Assembly (NCBI RefSeq): GCF_008520305.1
Contig: NZ_ML703270.1
Span: forward strand, 102,291 to 166,290
Reading direction: 5' to 3'
DNA from: Mesorhizobium sp. SARCC-RB16n
GTDB lineage: Bacteria; Pseudomonadota; Alphaproteobacteria; Rhizobiales; Rhizobiaceae
Length of the DNA stretch: 64,000 nucleotides
In this document: positions 10,826 through 19,346 of the stretch, piece after piece
Layout of the letters: each line of letters begins with the position of its first letter
Position numbering within the stretch: position 1 is the stretch's first letter
The notes under the pieces: model-generated
What the model was told of the DNA's origin: nothing
The model's database searches: none
What the model saw: the letters and a program-made list of their open reading frames with translations, nothing else
Made by a program: the position numbers and the translations under genes

Positions 10826-12613
10826 TCAATTGAAATTCGGCGGCTGCGACAGGTCCGGCGCCGGTGCCGCCGGTTTGGCCGGCGGCGCATCGCCAAAGCT
10901 CGGCGGTTGCGACAGGTCCGGCGTGCCGGGCGAGGCCGGTGCACCGCCGCCATTGGCGGGCGCGCCACCGCCTTGCGGTGCACCGAGCGGCGACATGCCG
11001 GGTACGCCCGGCACCGTATAGTCGATCGTGCCGGAATCGACCGCCGCGCCCCTGTAGCGCATCACCATTTGCGGGAAGGCGATGGTCAGGGCGATCATGA
11101 TCACCTGGATGCAGACGAACGGCACCGCGCCCCAATAGATCTGGCCTGTCGTCACCGGCGCGATCTGCTTGCCGGTCAGGCGATCGAGATAGGGCACGCG
11201 GGCGGCGACCGAGCGCAGGTAGAACAGAGCGAAGCCGAACGGCGGATGCATGAAGCTGGTCTGCATGTTGACGCCCAGAAGCACGCCGAACCAGATCAGG
11301 TCGATGCCGAGCTTATCGGCGGCCGGCGCCAGCAGCGGCACGATGATGAAGGCCAGTTCGAAGAAATCAAGGAAAAAGGCGAGGAAGAAGACGAGGATGT
11401 TGACGCCGATCAGGAAGCCGACTTCGCCGCCCGGCAGCGAAGTCAAGAGATGCTCGACCCAGATCTGGCCGTTGACGCCGTAGAAGGTCAGCGAGAACAC
11501 CCGCGCGCCTATCAGGATGAACAGCACGAAGGACGACAGCCGCGTCGTCGAGGCCAGCGCCTGTCTGATCACGTCCATCGACAACCGGCCCTTCATCGCC
11601 GCCATGGCCAGCGCGCCGACCGCGCCCATGGCGCCGCCCTCGGTTGGGGTGGCGATGCCGAGGAAGATGGTGCCGAGCACCAGGAAGATCAGGGCCAGCG
11701 GCGGGATCAGCACGATCACGACCTGCTGCGCCAGCCGCGACATCATGTTGATCTTTAGGCCGCGGTCGAGGATCGCGACGATGTAGATGAAGATGACGCC
11801 GACCGTCGCGCCGAGGATGTCGGCATTGTCGCCATGAGCGGGCACCAGGTAATGGTAGGCCGCATAGGCGATGGCCACGGCTGCGATCAACGCGACCAGC
11901 AGGGACACCACACCATGGCCGAGCGTCCGCGCCTCGAGCGGAAGGGCCGGCATCGACTTTGGCCGGACGATCGACATGATCACGATGTAGAGCGTGTATA
12001 GACCCGTCAGCACCAGGCCGGGGATCAGGGCGCCGGCATACATGTCGCCCACCGAGCGGCCGAGTTGGTCGGCGAGAACGATCAGCACCAGCGAAGGCGG
12101 AATGATCTGGGCAAGCGTGCCCGACGCAGCGATGACGCCGGATGCCACCCGGCGGTCATAGCCATAGCGCAGCATGATCGGCAGCGAGATCAGCCCCATG
12201 GCGATGACGGATGCCGCCACCACGCCGGTGGTCGCCGCCAGCAGCGCGCCGACGAAGATCACGGCATAGGCGAGGCCGCCGCGGATCGGTCCGAATAACT
12301 GACCGATCGTGTCGAGCAGGTCCTCGGCCATGCCGGATCGCTCGAGCACGATGCCCATGAAGGTGAAGAACGGGATGGCCAGCAGCGTGTCGTTCGACAT
12401 TACCCGGCTGCCGTAGAAATTGTCCGGCAGCGCATAGAGCAGTGGCCAGGCGAGATTGATCGCGCCACCCGAATAGGGCGTCAAAAGCACGCCGATGAAG
12501 AAGAACATCAGGCCGTTGGCGGCGAGCGAAAAGGCGACGGGATAGCCGATCAGCATGAACAGGATCAGCGAGGCGAACATGATCGGCGCCATGTTCTGGG
12601 CGATGAACTCCAT
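10826..12613 (-). CDS. TRAP transporter large permease (DctM type) with proline-rich C-terminal tail
   Basis: A 595-residue inner-membrane protein with many hydrophobic helices, the 12-TM ion/solute symport subunit of a TRAP system. TRAP motifs include GIVLERSGMAEDLLDTIG and GIATPTEGGAMGAVGALA. It is longer than the common ~430-residue DctM: internal loops are extended, and about 74 residues at the end (from ~522) are Pro/Gly/Ala-rich and hydrophilic, carrying PDLSQPPSF and PDLSQPPNF as a duplicated motif. The ATG at 12613 overlaps the stop of the small subunit as TGATG, implying translational coupling; a GTG one codon earlier is the only alternative. Confidence 0.92.
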   Translation of the reverse strand: MEFIAQNMAPIMFASLILFMLIGYPVAFSLAANGLMFFFIGVLLTPYSGGAINLAWPLLYALPDNFYGSRVMSNDTLLAIPFFTFMGIVLERSGMAEDLLDTIGQLFGPIRGGLAYAVIFVGALLAATTGVVAASVIAMGLISLPIMLRYGYDRRVASGVIAASGTLAQIIPPSLVLIVLADQLGRSVGDMYAGALIPGLVLTGLYTLYIVIMSIVRPKSMPALPLEARTLGHGVVSLLVALIAAVAIAYAAYHYLVPAHGDNADILGATVGVIFIYIVAILDRGLKINMMSRLAQQVVIVLIPPLALIFLVLGTIFLGIATPTEGGAMGAVGALAMAAMKGRLSMDVIRQALASTTRLSSFVLFILIGARVFSLTFYGVNGQIWVEHLLTSLPGGEVGFLIGVNILVFFLAFFLDFFELAFIIVPLLAPAADKLGIDLIWFGVLLGVNMQTSFMHPPFGFALFYLRSVAARVPYLDRLTGKQIAPVTTGQIYWGAVPFVCIQVIMIALTIAFPQMVMRYRGAAVDSGTIDYTVPGVPGMSPLGAPQGGGAPANGGGAPASPGTPDLSQPPSFGDAPPAKPAAPAPDLSQPPNFN

Positions 12614-13197
12614 CACGAACGCACCTCTTCGGCGAGCGCCTTGGCTTCCAGTTCAGCCTGTTCGTGCACGGAAATGAACGGGTTGGGATCCTCCATGACG
12701 CCGCGCATGATGGCGATCTTCTTGACGATCTCGGAAATGCCCTGCAGCGCAAGCAGGAAAAAGCCGACCAGCAGGATGGCCTTGGCCGGCCACACGATCA
12801 GGCCGCCGGCGTTGGTCGACATCTCGCCGCTATGGAAGGACAGCGACACATAGGGCACGAAATAGAACACCATCAGTGTCACGAACGGCATCAGGAAGAA
12901 GACGTGGCCGAAGAGGTCGATCCAGTGCTGCACGCGGCGTGAAAACAGGCCGTAGACGATGTCGATGCGGATATGCTCGTTCTGCTTCAGTGTGTAGGCG
13001 GCGGCCAGCATGAAGGCGGCGCCGAACAGATACCATTGCAGCTCCAGCCACGCGTTCGACGAGGTGTCGAACACCTTGCGGATGACCGCGTTGGCCGCAC
13101 TCACCAGGATCGCCAGCAGGATCAGCCAGGATACCGATTTGCCGATGAACTCGTTCATACGATCGATCGTTCTGGATAGAGCGAGAAGCCCTGCCAT
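12613..13197 (-). CDS. TRAP transporter small permease (DctQ type)
   Basis: A 194-residue inner-membrane protein with four predicted hydrophobic helices. The DctQ hallmark LELQWYLFGAAFMLAAAYTL and the HIRIDI segment are present. It forms the membrane complex with the large permease encoded immediately downstream with a one-base overlap. The start is fixed by GGGAGGAATGC before the ATG; the longer frame upstream is unsupported. It is first in the operon Q-M-dehydrogenase, whose promoter should lie in 13198-13378. Confidence 0.9.
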   Translation of the reverse strand: MAGLLALSRTIDRMNEFIGKSVSWLILLAILVSAANAVIRKVFDTSSNAWLELQWYLFGAAFMLAAAYTLKQNEHIRIDIVYGLFSRRVQHWIDLFGHVFFLMPFVTLMVFYFVPYVSLSFHSGEMSTNAGGLIVWPAKAILLVGFFLLALQGISEIVKKIAIMRGVMEDPNPFISVHEQAELEAKALAEEVRS

Positions 13198-13378
13198 GCA
13201 TTCCTCCCTGATGCGGAGACGCGCGATCCCCCTTTTTCGTCGCGCCGCCTGGCCCAACCGTATGCAGTGCGTGGTCCGGTTGGTCAACACGAGGAGGAAG
13301 GATGCATGCCATCGGCCCTCGTGGCACGGTGGAAAACCGCAGCCTGACGAAAGGTCATGCAACCAAAGTCTGATGGGT

Positions 13379-14284
13379 TCAGACGACCTTGCTGGTGTCG
13401 CGGCCGGCGCCGATCAGGATCAGCATGGCCACCAGGAACAGATACATCCACGCATCGCGCCATTCGACCGGGAAATAGCCGGCCCACAGTGATTCGGCCA
13501 TGCCGAAAGCGGCCGCGCCCAGCGCCGCCCTTGGCGGCGAGAGATAGCCGCCGACGGCCGTCACGAACAGGATTTTCAGGCCGTAGACAAGGCCGGAACC
13601 GAAGCTGACATTGCCGTAATAGAGGCTGGCCATGACCCCGGCCAGGGCGGCGCAGAAGCCGCCGAACAGCACGGCACGCCGGAACACGCCGCGCACGTCG
13701 ACGCCGCACAGGGCAGCGGCCCTGGGATCGTCGGAGACGGCGCGCCAGCACCGGCCGAAGTTCGAGCGGGCAAACGCCCACGTAGCGAGTGCTACCGCCG
13801 CCACGACCACGGCGCAGTCGAGCACCTGGATCAGCGTCAGCGTCGCCTTGAAACCGGAGCTTTCGGCGAAAACGATGGGCTCGGCCAGCATCGGCGGCAG
13901 CCACAGATCATGCGTGTCGGCGGCGATGCGGCTTGCTTCCGACAGGACGATCAGGATGCCGAGCGTCGTCACCACGATGGCATTGGGCGAGCGGTCGGCC
14001 AACGGTTCAAAGACGCTGCGCGACAGGACATGGCTGATAAGCGCGGCATAGAAGAACGCCGCGACGACGCCGAACAGCACCGAAGCCAGCAGCGTCAGCC
14101 ACAGCACTTGGTAGCCGAAGGCGACGCTCAGGATCATTGCCTGGCCGCAGAAGGCAAACAGCGCCCCATAGGCGAGGTTGGTGCGGTGCAGGATGCCGTT
14201 GGTCAGCACGTAGCCGAAGGCGAGCAGGGCATAGAGCGCACCCGAATGCAGCCCGTTCAGCACCTGCTGGAAGAAGTAAAGCAT
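13379..14284 (-). CDS. LivH-type branched-chain amino-acid ABC permease, orphan
   Basis: A 301-residue polytopic membrane protein of the LivH/LivM family: FFQQVLNGLHSGALYALLA at the N-terminus is the family signature, and the AVSDDPRAAALCGVDV coupling-loop region follows near the middle. It should work with LivM, LivF, LivG and a binding protein, but none is encoded beside it, so it is either served in trans or has a separate role. I chose the ATG at 14284 because homologues start just before this motif; in-frame starts at 14305 and 14353 (TTG) exist and no ribosome-binding site decides the matter. It is divergent from the CGNR regulator with about 130 bases between. Confidence 0.8.
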   Translation of the reverse strand: MLYFFQQVLNGLHSGALYALLAFGYVLTNGILHRTNLAYGALFAFCGQAMILSVAFGYQVLWLTLLASVLFGVVAAFFYAALISHVLSRSVFEPLADRSPNAIVVTTLGILIVLSEASRIAADTHDLWLPPMLAEPIVFAESSGFKATLTLIQVLDCAVVVAAVALATWAFARSNFGRCWRAVSDDPRAAALCGVDVRGVFRRAVLFGGFCAALAGVMASLYYGNVSFGSGLVYGLKILFVTAVGGYLSPPRAALGAAAFGMAESLWAGYFPVEWRDAWMYLFLVAMLILIGAGRDTSKVV

Positions 14285-14368
14285 GCTCGACAACACCAGA
14301 AGCATCTCGCCAAAGCACGCAGCGGACAAAGGCGACGATACCGTGCGCGTCAAAGGTTTGCATCGCCG

Positions 14369-14404
14369 AATCTAACTTGTCAAATGCGATTTATTGGTTA
14401 GATT
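14369..14404. promoter_or_regulatory. Operator-like inverted repeat upstream of the CGNR regulator
   Basis: AATCTAAC (14369-14376) and GTTAGATT (14397-14404) are perfect inverted 8-mers in an AT-rich gap between the divergent LivH-type permease and the CGNR gene. The position, just before the regulator start, fits autoregulation and possible co-control of the permease. This is inferred from position and symmetry only. Confidence 0.5.
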
Positions 14405-14411
14405 TTGAGGG

Positions 14412-15020
14412 ATGACGGTTGCCTGGACACCACACCGCTTCGCCGGCGGCCTGCTCGCGCTCGACACGGCGAACACCGTCGTGCTGCGCGGCGATCCCGC
14501 GCGCACGTTCGACCGCTTCGGCGATCCGGCCGAAATCGCCCGCTTTGCCGACGCGGCCAGCGGCTTTCGCGCCGTCGAGCTTGGCGACAGGCGGCTGGCG
14601 GTGTCCTCGCCGGCGGCAATCGCGCCCGTCGTGCTGTCGATCCGCGAGACGACCGACCGGCTGTTTCGAGGCGCGGTGTCGAAAGGCGCGGTCGCGACGG
14701 CTGATCTGCCCGAATTCCTGCGGGCCTGCGCCGACGGCCTGGCCGCCGGCCGGACCGAGATCGGGGCGCCGGGACGGCCGTTCGGAGATCCGGCGACGCC
14801 GATAGCCTTCGAGGCGGCGCTGGCGGTCTCAGCCCTTTCGCTGCTGCGCGACGACACGGTCGCGAGGCTCAGGATCTGCCCCAACTGCACCTGGCTGTTT
14901 GTCGACAGAAGCCGCAATTCCAGCCGCCTTTGGTGCGACATGGCGGTGTGCGGCAACCGGCAGAAGGCGAGCCGTCACTACCGCCGCCGCAGGGCGGCTA
15001 ATGAGGTCAGGAATGCCTAA
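14412..15020 (+). CDS. ABATE/CGNR zinc-finger domain putative regulator
   Basis: A 202-residue protein with an N-terminal ABATE domain (FAGGLLALDTANTV) and a C-terminal CGNR zinc finger. The metal ligands are Cys156, Cys159, Cys175 and Cys180, in the pattern CPNC...WCDMAVCGNR, followed by a basic tail suited to nucleic-acid contact. The family is regarded as stress- or metabolite-linked transcription regulators. GAGG lies directly before the ATG, closer than ideal, but the domain begins here. The 3' end overlaps the next gene by eight bases. Confidence 0.85.
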   Translation: MTVAWTPHRFAGGLLALDTANTVVLRGDPARTFDRFGDPAEIARFADAASGFRAVELGDRRLAVSSPAAIAPVVLSIRETTDRLFRGAVSKGAVATADLPEFLRACADGLAAGRTEIGAPGRPFGDPATPIAFEAALAVSALSLLRDDTVARLRICPNCTWLFVDRSRNSSRLWCDMAVCGNRQKASRHYRRRRAANEVRNA

Positions 15021-15543
15021 AAGATTTTCCCGATTGATGGCCGCCGCCATGCTGATTGCCGCCGCGGCACTCGGCGCCTGTCGCGATACCGGCGGCGAGG
15101 GCAAGCTGTTCGAGGTTTCCGGCAAGATATTCGTCTTCAACTACCGTCTCGCCCGGGCGACCTATGTCGTGACGTTGCGGCCCTTGCAGCCGATGGGCGA
15201 GGGCCAGGTGGCGGTCGCCAGCTTCCAGAACCCCGCCGGTGGTGATCCCTTGGTGGTCGAGCAGAAGGTCTGGCCAAAACTCGACAAGGTGAGTCTGGAG
15301 AGCCCGGCGCTGACCTGCGTCGTCAAGAACAAGCCCTATGCCATCGCCATCAGCATCAAGGGCCCCGACGGTACGGTCCTGCAGACGATCGACACGACGC
15401 TGATGTCCACGGAAGACCAGTCCATCCTGCCCGACCGGCCGCTGGTCATCGACCAGCTCTACACGGCCAATCCCGACCTCGCCGGCCATCCCGATGGCAA
15501 GCTGCCCGGCGAGCCGAAGCCGGACTGCTCGAAAGCCGGCTGA
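15013..15543 (+). CDS. Putative lipoprotein
   Basis: A 176-residue protein with a lipoprotein signal peptide: basic start, alanine/leucine core and the lipobox LGAC with Cys23 as the lipidated residue. The rest is a soluble, beta-rich sequence without a family I recognise. It overlaps the CGNR gene by eight bases and has AGGTCAGGA just upstream, so the two are translated together. No function can be given. It ends about 217 bases before the next gene. Confidence 0.75.
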   Translation: MPKRFSRLMAAAMLIAAAALGACRDTGGEGKLFEVSGKIFVFNYRLARATYVVTLRPLQPMGEGQVAVASFQNPAGGDPLVVEQKVWPKLDKVSLESPALTCVVKNKPYAIAISIKGPDGTVLQTIDTTLMSTEDQSILPDRPLVIDQLYTANPDLAGHPDGKLPGEPKPDCSKAG

Positions 15544-15760
15544 TACCTTACGACGGCATCGATTTCGACTGGAATTTTCGTGCGCCACCGCGCCATTGGC
15601 GCACGCTTTCATGCGCGGTCGAGCGCCGGCCGAACTGTTTGTTGCGCGTTGGCTGGTCCTTTCGATTTTGTTTGACCTGCCTTGCAAGGGACGAAAGGAT
15701 GCGTCATCCGATCCCGACGTTGGCTGCTGCCCCGCGCGGCCTTCGCAGAGGAAATGCCTG

Positions 15761-18700
15761 ATGACGCTGCATGATGTCGCGCTCGACGACAAGTTCGATC
15801 TTGGGAAGGAGCGCATCTTCCTGTCCGGCGCGCAGGCGGTCATCCGCATGCTTCTGATGCAGCGCGAGCGCGACCGCCGCGCTGGCCTGAACACGGCAGG
15901 CTTCGTGTCCGGCTATCGCGGCTCGCCGCTCGGCGGCCTCGACATGCAGCTGTGGAAGGCGAAAAAGCAGCTCGCCGGGGCCGACATCGTCTTCCAGCCC
16001 GGCCTCAACGAAGAGCTTGCCGCCACCGCCTGCTGGGGCTCGCAGCAGACGGAACTGCTTGGCGAGGGCACCCACGACGGTGTCTTCTCCGTCTGGTACG
16101 GCAAGGGCCCGGGTGTCGATCGTTCAGGCGATGTGTTCCGCCACGCCAATCTCGCCGGTTCGTCCAAACATGGCGGCGTCCTTGCGCTGATGGGCGATGA
16201 CCACATGGCCGAATCCTCGACCAATGCGCACGCCACCGAATTCCTGTTCGTCGACACCATGGTGCCGATCCTCAATCCGGCCGGCGTCCAGGAGATCATC
16301 GATTACGGTCTATATGGCTTTGCCATGTCGCGTTTCGCCGGTACCTGGGCGGCGATCAAATGCGTCAAGGACAACATCGAATCGACCGCCTCGGTCGATG
16401 CTTCGCTCGAGCGGTTGAACATCGTCGTCCCGGATTTCGAGATGCCGCCGGGCGGCCTCAACATCCGCCACGAGATCGACATGCTCGGCCAGGAAGAGCG
16501 GCTGCATGAGCACAAGCGTGCCGCGGCCTCCGCCTTCATCCATGCCAATGGGCTGAACAGGATCGTCTATTCGGGCGGCCGCAATCCGAAGCTCGGCATC
16601 ATCACGTTGGGCAAGAGCTATCTCGACGTCCGCCAGGCGCTGGAGGACATCGGCATCGACGAAGCGGGAGCCAACCGCATCGGCGTGCGGCTGTTCAAGG
16701 TCGGCTGCCCCTGGCCCCTCGACCTGCAGCACATCGCCGAGTTCGCGCGCGGCCTCGATACCATCGTCGTCGTCGAGGAGAAACGCTCGCTGATCGAGGT
16801 GCAACTGCGCGAGAGCCTATACGGCACCGCCTCGCAGCCGGTCATCGTCGGCAAGAAGGACGAGCGCGGCGACTGGCTGTTTCCGGCCAAGGGGGCGCTG
16901 GACCCCAACGAGATCGCCATTGCACTCGGCGAAAGGATCGTGAAGACCATCGGCCCGTCCGAAGAGATTTCGGCAAGGGTGGCGAAGCTGCGCCAGTTCC
17001 AGGCGATGCTGGCGGATGCCACCGACATCGGCTCGCGCACGCCCTTCTTCTGCTCGGGTTGTCCGCACAATTCCTCGACCAAGGTGCCGGACGGCTCGAT
17101 CGCCGCCGCCGGCATCGGCTGCCACTTCATGGCGCTGTGGATGGACCGCAACACGCTCGGCTTTACCGCCATGGGCGGCGAGGGCGCACAGTGGGTCGGC
17201 CAGGCGCCGTTTTCCAAGCGCGACCACATCTTCCAGAATCTCGGCGACGGCACCTACAACCATTCCGGCACGCTGGCGATCCGCTTCGCCCTGTCGAGCG
17301 AAGCCAACATCACCTACAAGATCCTCTACAACGACGCCGTCGCCATGACCGGCGGCCAGCCGCATGAGGGCGGGCTGACCGTGGACATGATCGCCAGGCA
17401 GGTGCGGGCCGAAGGTGTCGACCGCATCGCCATCGTCACCGACGAACCCGACAAATATGCAGGGAAGGTTGAGTTTCCGGCCGGCGCCACCATTCATCAC
17501 CGCGACGACCTCGATCTCGTCCAGCGCGAACTGCGCGACGTCAAGGGTGTGTCGATCCTGCTCTACGATCAGACCTGCGCCGCCGAAAAACGCCGCCGCC
17601 GCAAGCGCGGCACCTTTCCCGATCCCGACAAGCGCGTCTTCATCAACGAACTGGTCTGCGAAGGTTGCGGCGATTGCGGTGTGCAGTCGAACTGCGTCTC
17701 GATCCAGCCGGTCGAGACCGAATTCGGCCGCAAGCGCAAGATCGACCAGTCGAGCTGCAACAAGGATTTCTCCTGCGTCAACGGCTTCTGCCCGTCCTTC
17801 GTCACCGTGCACGGCGCCAAGATCCGCAAGGCCGAAGGGCTGGCCGGCAAGACCGATCCGCTCGAAGGCGTGCCGACACCGGCCGCATTCCCGCTCGGCG
17901 TCGAGGGCTGGGCGGCGATCATCGATGGCGTCGGCGGCACCGGCGTCGTCACCGTCGGCGCCGTGCTCGGCATGGCGGCGCATCTGGAGGACAAGGGCTG
18001 CGGCATGATCGACATGGCCGGCCTCGCGCAGAAGGGCGGCTCGGTGTTCACCCATGTCCGCATCGCCCGCACACCCGAAGACATCAATGCCATCCGTGTC
18101 TCGGCGGGGAAGGCCGACCTCGTGCTCGGCTGCGATCTCGTCGTGTCGGGCGCCAAGAAGGTGCTGACCGCGGTGCGCGAGGGTCACACGATCTTCCTCG
18201 CCAACACCGCTGAGATCATGCCGGGCGAGTTCGCCCGATCGGCCGATTTCTCGCTGCCGGTCGAGCGCCTGAAGAAGGCGATCCGGTCCGCCGCCGGCGA
18301 CGACAAGGCGCATTTCTTCGACGCCACCCGCACCGCCACCGCTCTGTTCGGAAATTCGCTCGGCGCCAACATGTTCATGCTCGGCTTTGCCTTTCAGCAC
18401 GGCGGTCTGCCGCTCTCGGCCGAAGCCGTTGAAAAGGCTATCGAATTGAACGGCGAAGCGGTGGCGATGAACATCGCCGCTTTCCGCTGGGGCCGTCGCG
18501 CCGCGCATCAGCCGGATTTCGTGCGCGGCCTCGTCGCCCAGCCGGGCCCAACCTTTGCCGACAAGGCCGGGCAGGCCGCTCCGGTCGCTGGGACGGTCGA
18601 CGACATCATCGCCCGCCGAGTCGCTTTCCTCGCCGCCTATCAGAACGCTGCTTACGGCAAGCGCTACGCCGACAGGATTTCCACGCTGCGAGCGGCGGAA

Positions 18701-19255
18701 GCGAAGGCCACGCCAGGTTCGACGGCCGTGACAGAAGCCGCCACCAAAAGCCTGTTCAAGCTGATGGCGATCAAGGACGAATACGAGGTGGCGCGGCTCT
18801 ACACCGACGGCTCCTTCGCCGCCGAGCTTGGCAAGCAGTTCCAGAGCTACGAGAAACTCGAATTCCATCTCGCGCCGCCGATCATGGGACGCCGCGGCAA
18901 TGACGGCAAGCCGAGGAAATCGAGCTTCGGCCCCTGGATGATGAAGGGTTTTCGCCTGCTGGCGGCGATGAAGGGCCTGCGCGGCACTGCTTTCGACCTA
19001 TTCGGCTACACCGCCGAGCGGCGCATGGAGCGGCAATTGCTGGCGCAGTACGAAGCCGATCTACAGCTCGTGGCCAGCTCGCTGGCGCCCGGCAAGATCG
19101 AGGCCGCGGTAGCCCTGGTCTCGGTCCCGGCGCTGATCCGCGGCTACGGTCATGTCCGGCAGGCAAGCGCCGAAAAGGCGGCGGGCGAGCGCCGCAGGCT
19201 GCTCGACCGTTTTGCGGCGGCACCGGCAAGGCCTGAACTTCAGGCCGCCGAGTGA
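15761..19255 (+). CDS. Indolepyruvate ferredoxin oxidoreductase, fused alpha-beta type
   Basis: A 1164-residue enzyme that oxidatively decarboxylates aryl 2-oxo acids such as indolepyruvate to the acyl-CoA. The N-terminal part is the pyrimidine-binding thiamine domain (GFVSGYRGSPLGGLD). The TPP-binding region lies around residues 445-490 (GIGCHFMALW and GGEGAQW). From about 628 come the iron-sulfur cysteines (CEGCGDCGVQSNC, then SSCNKDFSCVNGFCP). The C-terminal gamma-type domain starts near 710 (DGVGGTGVVT). The archaeal enzyme uses separate IorA and IorB; this fused long form is typical of aerobic proteobacteria. AGAGGAAA before the ATG fixes the start. It is a single-gene unit. Confidence 0.92.
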   Translation: MTLHDVALDDKFDLGKERIFLSGAQAVIRMLLMQRERDRRAGLNTAGFVSGYRGSPLGGLDMQLWKAKKQLAGADIVFQPGLNEELAATACWGSQQTELLGEGTHDGVFSVWYGKGPGVDRSGDVFRHANLAGSSKHGGVLALMGDDHMAESSTNAHATEFLFVDTMVPILNPAGVQEIIDYGLYGFAMSRFAGTWAAIKCVKDNIESTASVDASLERLNIVVPDFEMPPGGLNIRHEIDMLGQEERLHEHKRAAASAFIHANGLNRIVYSGGRNPKLGIITLGKSYLDVRQALEDIGIDEAGANRIGVRLFKVGCPWPLDLQHIAEFARGLDTIVVVEEKRSLIEVQLRESLYGTASQPVIVGKKDERGDWLFPAKGALDPNEIAIALGERIVKTIGPSEEISARVAKLRQFQAMLADATDIGSRTPFFCSGCPHNSSTKVPDGSIAAAGIGCHFMALWMDRNTLGFTAMGGEGAQWVGQAPFSKRDHIFQNLGDGTYNHSGTLAIRFALSSEANITYKILYNDAVAMTGGQPHEGGLTVDMIARQVRAEGVDRIAIVTDEPDKYAGKVEFPAGATIHHRDDLDLVQRELRDVKGVSILLYDQTCAAEKRRRRKRGTFPDPDKRVFINELVCEGCGDCGVQSNCVSIQPVETEFGRKRKIDQSSCNKDFSCVNGFCPSFVTVHGAKIRKAEGLAGKTDPLEGVPTPAAFPLGVEGWAAIIDGVGGTGVVTVGAVLGMAAHLEDKGCGMIDMAGLAQKGGSVFTHVRIARTPEDINAIRVSAGKADLVLGCDLVVSGAKKVLTAVREGHTIFLANTAEIMPGEFARSADFSLPVERLKKAIRSAAGDDKAHFFDATRTATALFGNSLGANMFMLGFAFQHGGLPLSAEAVEKAIELNGEAVAMNIAAFRWGRRAAHQPDFVRGLVAQPGPTFADKAGQAAPVAGTVDDIIARRVAFLAAYQNAAYGKRYADRISTLRAAEAKATPGSTAVTEAATKSLFKLMAIKDEYEVARLYTDGSFAAELGKQFQSYEKLEFHLAPPIMGRRGNDGKPRKSSFGPWMMKGFRLLAAMKGLRGTAFDLFGYTAERRMERQLLAQYEADLQLVASSLAPGKIEAAVALVSVPALIRGYGHVRQASAEKAAGERRRLLDRFAAAPARPELQAAE

Positions 19256-19346
19256 GCCAAAAGCGCCCGAAAATCAAGCGTTTCAGCCCAAGCTAAAGGT
19301 TTTTTAATGGGACTATGCCAAGGCTGGGGCTCATTGGGCGCCAGTA

